64,000 bases of DNA from CAMREV01 sp051653965 (GCA_051653965.1 JBOFXG010000008.1:124001-188000); one strand, 5' to 3'; counted from the stretch's first letter, positions 10,919 to 24,384 are shown. Notes: generated by a model not told the origin, from the letters alone. A program made the numbers and translations.

Positions 10919-11448
10919 TGAAAATATGTGTAACTGGTAAAAAAAATAGTGGAAAATCTGTTTTCTTAAATTGCATAAAAGACTATGATTGAAAAATATA
11001 TAAAGCAGATAATTTTATTCACGATATATATAAAAAAAATGAAATAGGATATGAATTTATATTAGATACTTTTGGAAAAAATTATGTAACACCTATTGAG
11101 GTTAATCGCTTTGAATTAAATAAGCTAGTTGTTAGTGATAATGAATCATTAAAAAAATTAACTAATTTTACTTCTAAAGAAATTTTTAAATGAATTAAAT
11201 CCATTGATGGCGATAAGTTAGTTTTTGAATTGGCAATATACTTAAACAATGAATCCTTCTTTAAAGAATTATTTGATAAAGTAATTTTTATAAAAAGAAA
11301 TAATAATTTAATAGATGAAAATCATATTAGTAAACTTTTAGTTACTCCTTTAAATTTTAATCCAGATTATGTTTTAGAAAATGATTCTACAGTTGAAGAA
11401 TTTATTGAGAAAAATAATATTTTTTGTAAGTCATTAAAAAATTATTAA
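10918..11448 (+). CDS. coaE: Dephospho-CoA kinase (CoaE-like), short
   Basis: A 176-residue P-loop protein starting MKICVTGKKNSGKS, with Walker A at residues 7-14, followed by YKADNFIHDIY near residue 29, which corresponds to the conserved Asp-containing loop of dephospho-CoA kinases. The enzyme phosphorylates dephospho-CoA in the last step of CoA synthesis. It is shorter than the usual 200 or so residues and is divergent. Its position directly after mutM, as in Bacillus (mutM-ytaF-coaE), supports the assignment more than the motifs alone. The ATG overlaps the mutM stop by one base. Confidence 0.7.
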
Positions 11449-11524
11449 TTTATAATATTATAAAGTATTATTTAATTAAATTATTAAATATAATAATACA
11501 AATTACTATTTGATTGGAATAAAA

Positions 11525-12874
11525 ATGGAAATAAATAAAAAAAATAAATACGAAAAAACATTAATTGCTATTGATTTAAAAAGTGCTATAAATAAAAAAA
11601 ATAATAAAGTATTTGAAACTTTTGAGGATAAAAATAATATTTATATTGTTTTTCCAAAAAACTTCAAAGAAGTAGATGCTCCTAATTTTTCTTGAGCTTT
11701 AAAAGACTTTTTTTCAAGACAAAAATCAGGAATAAACATTGATCTTAATTCCTTCTTAAAATTAAAATTTGTTGATACTAAAAGATGTTCAGTAATTAAT
11801 CCTCTTGTAACATGAGGTTCATTTTTCACTGAAGTACCTTTTTCTATGAAAACAACAAAAATAGAAAAATTCTCACACAATATAATAGTTCCAAAAGGAT
11901 TTGAAGATTGTGTAAAAAATTCTTTAGTTTTAGCTGAGGCACAAACTAAATGTAGATATCTTCAAGATGCACCTAGTTTAATAATTGATCCATTAAGTTT
12001 TGTTGATGAAATTAAAAAACTATTTAAACCTTTTGAAAAAAAAGTTACCATAAAAGTTTTAACAAAAAAAGAAATCAAAGCAAAAGGAATGGGTCTTTTA
12101 CTTGGAGTTAATGCTGGTAGTATTATTGAACCTAGATTATTGGTAATTGAATATAAAGGATCAACTTCAAAAGAAAAATTTGCATATGTTGGTAAAGGTA
12201 TCACATATGACTCAGGTGGTATGAATATTAAGACTGGTAATTTTATGAGACATATGAAATATGATATGTCAGGAGCTGCTATTGTTTGTACAACATTATA
12301 TGCATTAGTTAAAAATAAAATTAAAACTAATGTATCTATTGTTGCTCCATTAACTGAAAACTTAATAAGTCCAACAGCAATAAGACCAGATGATATTCTT
12401 ACTTCTTATAATAAAAAAACAGTTGAAATAGATAATACAGATGCAGAAGGTAGACTTGTTCTAGCTGATGCATTATATTATGCTGCAAAAGACTTAAAAG
12501 CAACTAAGTTAGTTGATATAGCTACTTTAACAGGTGCAATGATTTACTCTCTTGGCGATACATATAGTGGTGTTTGAACTACAGAAGATAAAGATTGAAT
12601 TGCCTTTAAAGATGCAGCTGATAAATCAGGTGAATATGTGTGAAGACTTCCTCTTCACAATGATTTTAGAAAAATGCTTGATTCTGATTTTGCAGATATT
12701 AAAAACTCAGTAAGTAATCCAAGAGCAGGTTCTTCAAGAGCAGCATGCTTTTTGGTAGAATTTACAAATGGATTACCATATATTCATCTTGATGTAGCTG
12801 CAACAGCTGATTCTGGAGATAAAGGACAAGCTGTAATGCTAAAAACTCTTTATAATTTTGCAAGGACAATGTAA
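11525..12874 (+). CDS. pepA: Leucyl aminopeptidase, M17 family
   Basis: A 449-residue cytosolic dinuclear-metal aminopeptidase that recycles peptides to amino acids. The catalytic and metal-binding blocks are intact: YVGKGITYDSGGMNIK near residue 222 and NTDAEGRLVLADAL near residue 304. The C-terminal HLDVAATADSGDKGQAV agrees with the family, though the small diverged N-terminal domain does not. ATG 11525 is used; a TTG 15 bases upstream is in frame but has no better ribosome binding site. Trp is encoded by TGA at several places. Its TAA overlaps the ATG of a small membrane protein at 12874. Confidence 0.93.
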
Positions 12875-13041
12875 TGGAAGCAATTAAAAAAGAAATTGAA
12901 GTGACTTCAAAAAAACCTAATAAAAAGAAAAAATGAATGCTTTTTTGAGGTTTAACTATAATAACTTCTGTTTTAATTGTGGGCTCAACATTTGCAATAT
13001 TAGAAGCAAATAGTAAAATAACAATAGGGAAAAAGGTTTAA
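12874..13041 (+). CDS. Small single-span membrane protein
   Basis: A 55-residue protein: a Lys-rich cytoplasmic N-terminus (KKPNKKKKW), one hydrophobic segment of about 20 residues (FWGLTIITSVLIVGSTFAI) and a short outer or cytoplasmic end. Two TGA codons are read as Trp. The ATG shares its A with the stop of pepA and the stop is three bases before nox, so it sits in an operon between two well-defined genes. That placement and the gapless fit are the main evidence that it is real. Function unknown. Confidence 0.6.
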
Positions 13042-13044
13042 AAA

Positions 13045-14439
13045 ATGAAAATAATAATAATAGGAATAAATCATGCAGGAACTTCTGCATTAAGAACTTT
13101 ACTAAAACAAAATAGTAGTTTAGAAATAACAGCAATAGATAAAAGTGATAATATATCATTTTTAGGATGCGGAATTGCTTTGAGTGTGTCTTCTGTTGTA
13201 AAAGATGTAGATGACTTATTCTATTCAAATGCTAAAGAATTAAAAAGTATGGGTGCAAATGTTTTAATGAAGCATGAAGTAGTAAATATTGATACAGATG
13301 CTCAAACAGTTACATATGTGAATTTAAATGATGAAGAAAATGTTGGCAAGGAATATGTTGAAAGTTATGATAAATTAATTTATGCAACAGGTTCATGACC
13401 AATTAAATTAAATGTACCAAATGTTGATGCAAAAAATATATTTTTATGTAAAACATATCTTCATGCATTAAAAATAATTGAAAAAGCAAATGATGATGCA
13501 ATAAAATCTGTAGCAATAATTGGTGCTGGTTATATTGGTGTTGAATTAGCAGAATCATTTACTATTAAAAATAAAAAGGTATCTTTAATTGATGCTAAAG
13601 AAAGAGTCGTAGCAAATTACTTTGATGAAGAATTATGTTATAAACTTGAAAATGCTTTAAATAAAAATGGTGTTAGCCTTCATCTTGGAACAGGTGTAAA
13701 AGGTTTCGAAAAGAATGAAGCAGGATTTGTGACAAAAGTTAAAACCGATACTGGTTCAGTTAATGCTGATTTAGTAATTGTTTCTGTTGGTGCTAGACCA
13801 AATACACAATTACTTCCAAAAGCAAATAAAATTCCAAATGGAGCTATTATAGTAGATGAACACATGAGATCATCTATTGATAATGTATATGTAATTGGTG
13901 ATTCAGCTGCTATTTTCAATACAGCTTCTAAAACATTTGAAAACATTGCTTTAGCAACTAATGCTGTTAAAGGTGGAGTTGTTTCTGCTTGTCATATTAA
14001 TGGTGTTGAAATAGCTAAACTAAGAAGTGTTGTTGGTACAAATGCAATTCATATCTTTGGAGAAAATTTATCAAGTACTGGTATTAATGAGCAAAGATGT
14101 AAAGATTTAAAAATTAATTATAAATCTATAGAATGAACTGATAATGATAGACCTGAGTTTATGAATGATTTTAATAAAGTAACTATTAGATTAATATATG
14201 AAGATATTACATTAAGATTATTAGGAGCTCAGATTCATTCTACTTCAACTCATGATTCGAAAGATACACATATGGAAACAATTAACTTGTTAGCATTATG
14301 TATTCAAAAAAATATGTCAATTATTGATATCTTAACTACTGATGTATTCTTCTTGCCACATTATAACAAGCCTTTCAATTTTATTATCGGAGCAGTTTTA
14401 AAAGCTCTAGACTTATGTTATGTAAAAGAAAATTATTAG
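13045..14439 (+). CDS. nox: NADH oxidase (FAD-dependent, water-forming type)
   Basis: A 464-residue flavoprotein disulfide reductase. The FAD-binding N-terminus is IIIIGINHAGTSAL with the active-site His at residue 10; the redox Cys is residue 42 in FLGCGIAL, exactly where Cys42 sits in enterococcal NADH oxidase. The NADH-binding motif VAIIGAGYIGVELAE follows near residue 153, and VYVIGDSAAI near residue 281 is the second FAD contact. The enzyme reduces O2 with NADH and regenerates NAD+ for fermentation; Mollicutes use it alongside lactate dehydrogenase (here at 42889). A terminator hairpin overlaps its stop codon. Confidence 0.93.
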
Positions 14440-14468
14440 AATTTAAAAATTCTAATAATTTTTATTTT
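14431..14468 (+). terminator. Rho-independent terminator after nox
   Basis: A 12-bp inverted repeat (AATTATTAGAAT / ATTCTAATAATT) around TTAAAA overlaps the nox stop codon and is followed by a T-rich run. Confidence 0.75.
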
Positions 14469-14487
14469 AATTTACTATAATATCATT

Positions 14488-15585
14488 ATGAAAAATAAAA
14501 AAATTATTGTTGGTTTATCTGGCGGAGTAGATTCTGCTGTTAGTGCATTTATTTTAAAAAAAGCTGGTTATGATGTTTTGGGTGTTTACATGCAAAATTG
14601 AGATTCTTTTTTAAATTCTGAAAAAAATTTAAAATCATCTAGTGATGGTTGTGAATCTAAACAAGATTATGAAGATGTATTAAAGGTTGCTAAATACTTA
14701 GATATTAAAGTACATAAGGTTAATTTTGTTAGAGAATATTGGGATAATGTTTTTGAAGATTTTATTAAAAAATATTCAATAGGTCAAACTCCTAATCCAG
14801 ATATTTTATGTAATAAAAATATTAAATTTGAAGCATTTAGAAATTATATTTTTAATAACTTTGATTGTGATTATTTTGCTACTGGACACTATGCAAATAA
14901 AACTATTAACTTTGACTTATCAATTGATTTAAAAATGGCTAAAGATGAAAAGAAAGATCAAACATATTTTCTTTGTCAGCTTAATCAAGAACAATTAAAA
15001 AATGTTATTTTCCCTTTAGGTAATATAACAAAACAAGAAGTAAGAAAAATTGCTAAATTTTACAAAATACCATCATGAGATAAAAAAGATTCAACTGGAA
15101 TATGTTTTATTGGTAAAAGAAATTTTAAAGATTTCATTGATAACTATATTGAAAAGAAGCCAGGTGATATTATTGATATCTCTACTAAGGAAGTTGTTGG
15201 TAGACACGAAGGTTTGCATTTCTTTACAATTGGTCAAAGAAAAGGATTAGGGTTATCTGGAAACCAAGATAAATATTTTGTATGTAAAAAAGATTTAGAT
15301 AAAAATATTATTTATGTTTCTCCAAGTTCTAATGAAGATAAATATTTATTTACTAATAAGTGTATTTTAAGCAACTTTAACTGAATAAATAAAATACCCA
15401 ATGATAACAATGTAAAAATAAGATATCGTCATTGTGGTAAACTTCATGATGCTAATTTCACAATTGATAATGATAAAGTATTAGTTAACATTAATGAAGA
15501 AGTTAAATCTATCTCTATTGGGCAATATGTTGTCTTATATAAAGATGATATTTGCCTTGGTGGTGGAGAAATAATTGGAATATAA
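14488..15585 (+). CDS. mnmA: tRNA-specific 2-thiouridylase MnmA
   Basis: A 365-residue ATP pyrophosphatase that inserts sulfur at C2 of U34 in tRNA-Lys, -Glu and -Gln. The PP-loop GLSGGVDS is at residues 9-16. The two catalytic cysteines are residue 108 in NPDILCN and residue 206 in STGICFIG. FFTIGQRKGLGL and the C-terminal beta-barrel end (YKDDICLGGGEIIG) match the family, and length is typical. No strong ribosome binding site is seen before ATG 14488. It stands alone between two terminators. Confidence 0.93.
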
Positions 15586-15609
15586 AAAAAGTAGAAACCT
15601 ACTTTTTTT
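15584..15609. terminator. Bidirectional terminator between mnmA and a lipoprotein gene
   Basis: The hairpin AAAAAAAGTAG / CTACTTTTTTT with loop AAAC follows the mnmA stop and precedes (on the minus strand, follows) the convergent lipoprotein gene. A and T runs on both sides let it work in either direction. Confidence 0.8.
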
Positions 15610-15650
15610 ATATTCCAATATTATATTTTTAATGAAACCCCTATTTTAAA

Positions 15651-16172
15651 TTATAGAGAAATCCCTATGTTGCCAACTTCAACTATAATGTCTTGGCTTG
15701 AAATATAATTTAATTTAAAAGAAATTTTTAATGTTGGCCCTTTTATAGCGTCACCAGTGATATTTACTACAATTCCTTCTGTGATAATTACTTCTTCAAT
15801 AACATCAACTCCGTTAATTTTTTCACCTTTAGCATTAGTAAAAATAATTTTTTTAATTTCATCTTCATAAGCACTATTTTTAGCTAATTTAGAACCACTT
15901 TTAAAAAGATCGGCAAATTTTTCCTGATCTTCTCTTGTTTTTTCTGCACTAAAATTAGTTTTAAAAAGATTAGTTGTATTAATAACAATATTATTTAATT
16001 CTTGAGTATCCACTTTTAAGAAAAAAGGATTTGGAGTAGATGGAACAAGAGGTTCCAATGGTTTACTTTCATCACTAGTAGATGATGAGCAACTCACTAT
16101 GGGTAAAGTTACCATTAGAGCTGAACCAATTATTAATGATCCTATTAAACTTATTTTTATTTTTTTATTCAT
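15651..16172 (-). CDS. Membrane lipoprotein, hypothetical
   Basis: A 173-residue secreted lipoprotein. The N-terminus has a Lys-rich start, a hydrophobic core and a lipobox LPIVSC with Cys at residue 28, so signal peptidase II processing and lipid anchoring are expected. The next 25 residues are Ser/Pro-rich (SSSTSDES, PLVPSTPNP), a typical flexible linker. The remainder has a beta-rich end (KISFKLNYISSQDIIVEV). No recognised domain. AGGA ahead of ATG 16172 is a good ribosome binding site. Confidence 0.75.
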   Translation of the reverse strand: MNKKIKISLIGSLIIGSALMVTLPIVSCSSSTSDESKPLEPLVPSTPNPFFLKVDTQELNNIVINTTNLFKTNFSAEKTREDQEKFADLFKSGSKLAKNSAYEDEIKKIIFTNAKGEKINGVDVIEEVIITEGIVVNITGDAIKGPTLKISFKLNYISSQDIIVEVGNIGISL

Positions 16173-16288
16173 AATTTTTTCCTATAAATTTTTATATTAT
16201 TTTTCTAACAATGTAATTATTATAAATAAAATACTTATTTATGCAAATTTTTATATAATAAAATATTATTAATTTTTTAGATACTTTA

Positions 16289-16666
16289 TTATTTGATATC
16301 TATAGTAAAATATTTGTTTTTTATTTTTGAATTCAAAATTAAACCACAAATAAAGGCTGGTATAAAGAAAAGGCATAATACTCCCATTATCGTGGCAGAT
16401 TGAGATATATCATTATCATCTAGATTAACTATTATTGATTTAATTGCTCATATTATGTCTAATACTACTAATACAACTAATGGAATTAATAGAAAAAATA
16501 ATGCAAGACAAATAATTTGGTTTCTGACACTTTTTTTAGAAAAATCATAATAATCTTTTAATTTTTGATCACCAATAAAAATTTGCTCTTGATCTTGTTT
16601 TTGCTCTTGATCCTTTTTTATATTTTCTTCATCTATATAAACTTTTTTGCTTTCTTTTTCTTCCAT
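16289..16666 (-). CDS. Small two-span membrane protein, hypothetical
   Basis: A 125-residue protein with an acidic, Glu/Lys/Gln-rich N-terminal half (including KKDQEQKQDQEQ), then two hydrophobic helices: IICLALFFLLIPLVVLVVLD near residue 52 and GVLCLFFIPAFICGLI near residue 94. A TGA at 16448 is read as Trp. AGGAA lies ahead of ATG 16666. Function unknown. It diverges from the DUF262 gene at 16820 with a 153-base spacer. Confidence 0.65.
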
Positions 16667-16819
16667 AAAATTCCTTTTTGACTTGTATTTATAAATTATA
16701 TTATAATTTTTATATTTTTTAGATAATATAATTTAATATTTTGTTAAATTCCATATATATAAATTGTTATTTTTTTAAAATTATATCTGTTATACTGTAA
16801 AAAACATTTTAGGAGTATT

Positions 16820-18742
16820 ATGGCTAGATTAGAATCAGAAAATTTGTATGAACTAATTGCTCATAAAAAAGGTTTTAGAATACCAATTTACCAGAGAAAC
16901 TATGATTGAAATGATAAAGATGTTAAAAAATTTTTTGAAGACATTTATGCAAATTTTCAAAGACATAAAGAAAAAAATTATGATCGTGATGATGCAAAAT
17001 ATTATATAGGTAATATCATTGTTTATGATGACCTAAAAAAAGATAGTGATATCTTAATGGTTGTTGATGGCCAACAAAGAATAACTTCTACAATAATCAT
17101 TTTTGCGTCAATAAGAAAAATATTAAAAAACTTATATGATTCAAATAAAAACATTGATTCAACACTAAAGGTTAAATATGATGATTTGATTTATAAAGTT
17201 GAAAAAGTAACTTCTCAAAATACAAGAGATCAAACAAAAATAAAATTAACTAGTATTGAAAATGATGATTTACTTGAGAAATTATGTTTCTGAAATGAAA
17301 ATGAAAAAGTAATTATTGAAAGTAACGAAAAATGAAAATCATCAAATATTTATTGTAATTTTTTAGCAATAACAAAATATATTACAAATAAAATAAATGT
17401 CCTAAAACATAGTGAATTTGAAGATATAATTAATTTTTTTGAAAAAGATGTAATTAAATCATTTTCTCATACATTGATTGCATTAATTAAGATATTTGCA
17501 GAAAAAGATCAACCAAGCAAAATATTTGAAATTGTAAATACTACTGGAAAAAAATTAAAACCATCTGACTTAATTAAAAGTTATATTTTTTTCTTTGCTC
17601 ATGACCAGATGACAGTTTTATCACAATCTTATATAAGCCATGTTGAATCAAAAATAAAAGAATTAAAAGCTTATGCAGATCTATCTGAATGATATAGACA
17701 TATGATATCAATATTCCATTCAGAACATTTCCTTTATTCAAAAACAAAAAACAATGGATTAGAAATTTTCTATGGATTTAAAGACGCAATTAATAATGAC
17801 AAAAATGTTGAAAAACATAAAAATATCTTTAATAGATCTTTTGATTTTGAAAATTTTGATGAAACTGAGGAATTTGTTCAAATACTAATTAAATATGCAA
17901 AAGTAACTACTTTTGTTTATGAATTAATAAAATCTGACAAACAATCAAACAAACAAATTATTTATAATAAAATAATAGAAAATGCATGAAACACATATTA
18001 TCCATTAATCCATACATTAGTAATGGATCTTTTTGCCAAAGATGAAAATAATAAAAATGAATTCATTTGTACTGATGAGAAAAAAGTAATTGAAGAAATT
18101 AATAATGTTGCCAGACTTGTTATGCATACTAGTTTAAATGGAGTTGATCAAAAAAATCTAACAAGAGGACCTGCAACACTTCATTCAAGATACAATAAAG
18201 AAATTAAAGAAAAAAATGAAAATATTTCTTTCTGAGAATGAATGAAAAGAAATAAAGAAGATGAAGTTCAAATTTCTGCTTTTAATAAAGAAAAATTAAG
18301 AGATATGATAAAAACATCAAACATTTATCAAACATCTAAATCAAAAGCTAAAATAATGTTAGCTGCTATAGAAGGTTATTCAACAAATTTTGAAACATCT
18401 TTAAATGAACTTTTAGATGATTATGAAGTTGAACATATTTTTCCAGTTAATCCATCGCAAGAAGCAGAAAAAGAATATTATGATTACTTCACTAATAAAG
18501 ATGATGCTAAAGATTTTTACAGTAGAATTAGACATACTTTAGGAAACCTAACTCTTGTTACTCCTGAAGCAAATAAAAAATTAAAAAATGATTCTTGATC
18601 AAATAAAAAAGAAATTTATTCTAATGAATCAAAATTGAAACTTAATAATAATTTATCTCAATATGAAAAGTGAGATGAAGAAAGTTATAATTCACGTATT
18701 AATTCATTAGTTGAACATTTGGTAAGTTTCTTAAGCATATAA
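16820..18742 (+). CDS. DUF262/DUF1524 (GmrSD-like) nuclease, probable anti-phage protein
   Basis: A 640-residue protein with the GmrSD layout. The N-terminal DUF262 domain has FRIPIYQRNYDW near residue 20 and the hallmark VVDGQQRITS at residues 81-90, used for nucleotide binding or hydrolysis. The C-terminal DUF1524 domain is a His-Me (HNH-like) nuclease with VEHIFPVNPSQEAE near residue 538 and a GNLTLVTPEANKKL segment near residue 577. In known cases (GmrSD, SspE, BrxU) such proteins cut modified or foreign DNA under nucleotide control. Whether this one targets modified DNA is not known. AGGAG at 16811-16815 precedes ATG 16820. Many Trp codons are TGA. It is the first gene of the defence cluster. 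Confidence 0.85.
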
Positions 18743-18793
18743 ATTAACTTATATAATCATGAATTTAGATTATAATAATTAAAAAGGATTGTT

Positions 18794-19651
18794 ATGAATA
18801 CAAATGAAGAATTTGCCATAGAAGTAATTTACAACACAAAAACAGATATATCTATTAGTTATTTAGATAATATAATTTCATTCACTATCCCAAGAAACCA
18901 AATTAGATCATTATCTGTGGAAATGTATGAAGATATTGATAACTATGGAATATATTTTTTAGTTGATAGGAAAACACAAAATTTATATATTGGAAAAACA
19001 GATAATTTATTGAAAAGAATTGTTGAGCATAGCAGAACTTTTGAAGAAGACTTTTACCATGTTTATACCTTTACTATTAAAGGAAATTTAATTTCGCAAA
19101 CTTATATTGATTATCTTGAGCATCATTTTATTGGCAAATTAAAACAATCAAACTATTGAAGTTTATACAATAAAGATTTAAGAATTAAAACCCCTAATTT
19201 AAAGCCAGTTGAAAGAGTTAATTTAAATAAATTAATTGAAAATATAGATTGTTTATTATCTTTTTCAAGAATAAATTTAAAAGAAAAAGAAATAAAAATA
19301 TCTGATGATATTTTTCAATACAAAGGAGTAAAACTTATTTATTCTTCTCAAGGTTTATTTATGCTAAAAGATAGTATAATACTTGGCTATTCTAAAGTTG
19401 AAAAAATTAAAGTTGACCAAAACAATCGATTAGATAATGTTGTTAAAAGGAGAAAATTTTTATTAGAAAATTGACTAGAAAATAATTGAATTAAAAAAAT
19501 TAAAAATAATGATGAATATGTTTTATTAAAAGACATTGAAGTAAATTCTCCTTCTGAAGCAGGAGTTTTAGCAAATGGTCGTTTGTCTACTAATGGATGA
19601 TCTGTTTTCAAAAATAAAAAAGGAAAAACTTTATCAGAAGAGTTTAGATAG
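18794..19651 (+). CDS. GIY-YIG nuclease with C-terminal DUF4357 domain
   Basis: A 285-residue protein. The GIY-YIG core is GIYFLVD near residue 53 and LYIGKTDNLLKRIVEH near residue 65, with an EHHF segment near residue 110 supplying a likely catalytic Glu. The C-terminus has the DUF4357 signature SPSEAGVLANGRLSTNG (near residue 251) followed by GWSVFKNKKGKTL. This pairing is found in bacterial proteins near restriction-modification and other defence genes, but a defined biochemical role is not established. Position between the GmrSD-like and AbiH-like genes supports a defence function. It ends five bases before the next gene, suggesting co-transcription. Confidence 0.8.
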
Positions 19652-19656
19652 AAATC

Positions 19657-20886
19657 ATGAATAATACAATAATAATTGGAAATGGAATTTTTTATAAGTA
19701 TGGGCATTATGATTTTAAATGTGAAGAATGTATTAGAGAAGAAAAAACAGATAGATGTTTTAAATGCAAAGAAATTAATTATAATTTAATGTTTAAAAAA
19801 GAAATTAATAAAATAATTGATTTATATTTTTTAAAATTTAAAGAAATTGATAAATTGCCTTATGATTCTTCTGAGGATTCTATTTTTACATGTTATGTAG
19901 ACAATGGAAAAGAAAGCAAAAAAAGCAGTTACTATTCACTTGGTGATAGAACACATATATGACAACATAGAATATTAAAATTTCTTAATAATTCTAATGA
20001 AATTGATATAAATATTTATTTTCCTGGATTGGTTTATTTGAAAATTAAGGAATTAAGAAAAGAAATAGATAATAAATTTGAAGAAGTATATTTTGAAGAT
20101 TTAATAGAAAATATATTTTATAATGACATTTATTCAATTGAGAAAAATATTGAAAATCCTAGTGAAAGTTTTTTAAAAAAACATCGTATTGAATTGTATA
20201 AAAAAAAAGAAAATAAAATAATTTTTTCAAAGGAATTATCAATTGAAGAAATAGAATCAGATGACAAAGATATAATAGAAATTTCTTTAGATGAAGTTTT
20301 TAAAAATAAAATTAATCAATATTCTTTATGTTTATATAGTTGTTTTGTTGATTGCGCTGTTTATAATTTGACAAATGATTTTAGTTCAAAAAGAAATGAA
20401 AATTTTTCAAATTCCCTTGTACATTTAAAAATAAAAAACTGATACACATTTAACTATTTTTTTGATAAAGCAATGGTAGAAGATTTTAAAATTTCACCAC
20501 TTAAGACAATTACATATCTTCATGGGCAAAATTATAGTAATAGTTTAGGTTTTATTAAAGAAGGATATGAAAAACACACTGGATCAATGGATTGGGATAA
20601 TATTAATGAAAGATATGAAAAATTAAATGAAGATTTTCTTTCAAAAGATGATATTTTTTTATTTGGAATTTCTCCGAAAGGCGAAGAGAAACTTATACAT
20701 TGTATAAATAATTTAAAAATTGAAAAAAATATTTTTATTTCATATAAGTGTGAATCTGATAAGAAAAAATGAAAGGAACTTATTGAGAAAAATCATAAAT
20801 TATTTTTTTGATTTATTGATGAATGAGAAAATAAATCTAAAGAATACTATCAAAAAATTAAATATAAAAAATTTAATGAAGCATAA
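19657..20886 (+). CDS. Divergent AbiH-like abortive infection protein
   Basis: A 409-residue protein. It starts MNNTIIIGNGIFYKYGHYDF, close to the AbiH N-terminus (IIGNGFD followed by Gly and Asp-Phe). Near residue 266 it has YTFNYFFDKAM followed by ITYLHGQNYSNSLGF, matching the AbiH NYT and HG motifs, and later LFGISPKGEEK, like the AbiH GxSxxE segment. AbiH proteins cause abortive infection in lactococci; mechanism is poorly known and the fold is related to SIR2-like NAD-binding proteins. Unusual is a CxxC pair (CEEC and CFKC) between residues 22 and 37, which looks like a small zinc-binding insertion. Homology is inferred from these short motifs and from the defence setting. Confidence 0.6.
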
Positions 20887-20972
20887 CTTAAAATAAGATA
20901 TATAAATAATCTGCATTATTTCATTATTACTGATTAAAATATTATTAGTATAAAACAATATTTAAGGTATTT

Positions 20973-22251
<1,279 letters not shown>

Positions 22252-22259
<8 letters not shown>

Positions 22260-23466
22260 TGATTTAACATATAAAGTAAATTTTATTATGAAATCTTTTT
22301 ATCATGGTGATATTAATTATCTTAATGGAATAAAAAGAAATGAAATGTACTTTAAAAAACCCCAAATTTGAAATATGGATACTGATGTTTTAAATATGCT
22401 TCAGAGGTTTTATGAAAATATTGAGAACCTTGATGGAATAAAGAAAATTCAAATAAAAAATACAGGTAATAAAAATAAAAAAAGTAATTTCTTATACTCG
22501 GTTATTATAAATGGAATAAATGTAACACCTGCAAAAAAACAAAAAGAAGTTGCTCTAAGTACTGTAAGGCAATATTGTCAAATATTAACATCACTAGATA
22601 TTGTAATGTTTAATAATTTTAAAAAAGAAGGTTTTGAATTAGAGTGTTACTTTATTCAAGAAAAACTAAGAGAATTTAAAAATATGGGATTTTCTATTAT
22701 ATTCAATGGTCAAAAAAGTGCAATAAGTTGGATAAGAAATTTAGGCTTTTCTCTTTTTGTGTCTTTACTTTACTATAAAGATTTCAATTTTCTTGATTTT
22801 GATAATGAATATAAAATATTAGAAAAAAGAAAATCTAATTCTGGTAAAAAATTTTTAACCATAAAAGAAGGCGCAAAAGAAATTGAAAAAATGTATAAAG
22901 AAACATATAAAAATTTAATTAAAAATAATTTTGAAAGATATTCTTTAGAAGAAATAATAGATTCTATATGTAATTATATTAATGAAAATATTGATGATTT
23001 TAAAAATATTAAAAAAGTAGAAGAACTTAATAGACAAAATAAATTTTCTACAGAAAGAAGTAAATTTAAAGATTCTATTTTTCAAGATAGATCATCAAAA
23101 AATTTAATTTTAGACAAAAAGGATGTTTACTCTGACTTAGTTAATTTTAATAACAATTATGATAAATTATCTGCAAAATTTAATGATCTTCATGCATGTC
23201 ATATATATGAAGTGAAAAATATTAAACGTAATTTTGATGATGTTTCTAATGTTTCAAATCCTCATAATGGAATAATGATGAAAAGTGAATATCATTGAGC
23301 TTTTGATAAAGGATTATTTATTTTTAATGAAGATGGAGAATTAAGGTGCAGAGAAGAAGAAGAAAATTATCTATTTGATATCTTAAAATTAGAAAAATGT
23401 AAAATTAGAAAAGAAGTTTTTGATGAAAGCATGAAATCATATTTGAAAAAAAGAATTTCATCATAA
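22252..23466 (+). CDS. HNH-type restriction endonuclease, probable partner of the upstream methyltransferase
   Basis: A 404-residue protein. Near residue 314 it has HACHIYEVKNIKR, and near residue 337 NPHNGIMMKSEYHWAFDKGL followed by FIFNEDGEL, the pattern of an HNH_2-type nuclease (His, Asn and His-Trp-x-Phe-Asp spacing). The first 300 residues are not recognised and may hold the target recognition part. ATG 22252 lies within the end of the methyltransferase gene (8-nt overlap) and has GGAG at 22241-22244. Position and overlap make it the cognate restriction enzyme of a type II system; specificity is unknown. Trp codons are a mix of TGA and TGG. Confidence 0.78.
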
Positions 23467-23518
23467 AATAATATTATGATTATTTATCATATAATAATAT
23501 TGAATATTTAGGTTTACA

Positions 23519-24382
23519 ATGGAATTTATTAACATATTATGAATTTTTTTAATAAGTTTTGCTATAAACTATTTTTTCTTTATATTTGCATGAATTTTTA
23601 AAAGCGATGTTTTTACAGATATTACATATGCATTATCTTTTTCAACATTGACAATAATATTTTTTGCTTGAAAGCAAAACTTCCATATTAATCAAATACT
23701 AGTTTTTATATTAATGAACTTATGGGCTATACGACTAGGTACATATTTATTTATGAGGATTATAAAAATAAAGGTTGATCATAGATTTGATAGTATGAGA
23801 AATTCATTTTTAAAATTTGGAGGTTTTTGAACATTACAAGCATTCATTGTTTTCTTAACTTCATTACCAGGAATTATGTTTTTAAATTATGATTCTAGCT
23901 TGCTCTTTAAAAACGATTCAACTAATTTTGCTTCATTAATACTTTTATTTTCATTATTTGGATTAATATTTGAAACTATTGGTGATTGACAAAAAAATGT
24001 TTTTTATAATAATAAAACAAAAAATAAGCAAAATATAAATAATGCTTTTATTCAAACTGGATTATGAAAAATATCAAGACACCCTAATTACTTTGGAGAA
24101 TCATGTGTTTGATATGGAATAGCAATTACAATGATTGCAACAATTTTAATTTCAGACTCTAAATTATTGGAAAACTATCTATATATTATTTTCTTAATAT
24201 CTCCAATATTCTTGAATATATCTTTAATATATATTTCAGGTTTAAAATTACTTGAGCAAAAAGAATGAAGTAAATTAAAAGATAATGTTGATTATCAAAA
24301 CTATATTAAAAACACAAGTATGATAATTCCTTTTATTGGAAAAAAAGGAAAACTAAGTATATTAAAAAATAAGGAGAAATAA
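23519..24382 (+). CDS. DUF1295 (steroid 5-alpha reductase-like) membrane protein
   Basis: A 287-residue polytopic membrane protein with about six or seven hydrophobic segments. It carries the family signature GLWKISRHPNYFGE near residue 183, found in DUF1295, isoprenylcysteine methyltransferase and sterol reductase-type membrane enzymes. Such enzymes bind NAD(P)H or SAM at the membrane interface; the substrate of DUF1295 proteins is not known. All but one Trp are encoded by TGA. It ends three bases before the exonuclease at 24385, whose ribosome binding site lies inside this gene. Confidence 0.8.
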
Positions 24383-24384
24383 AT

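Noticed and set aside
23467..23518. Terminator after the restriction enzyme gene
   Set aside because: An imperfect palindrome is present, but the arms have a bulge and no T run follows, so it was not called.
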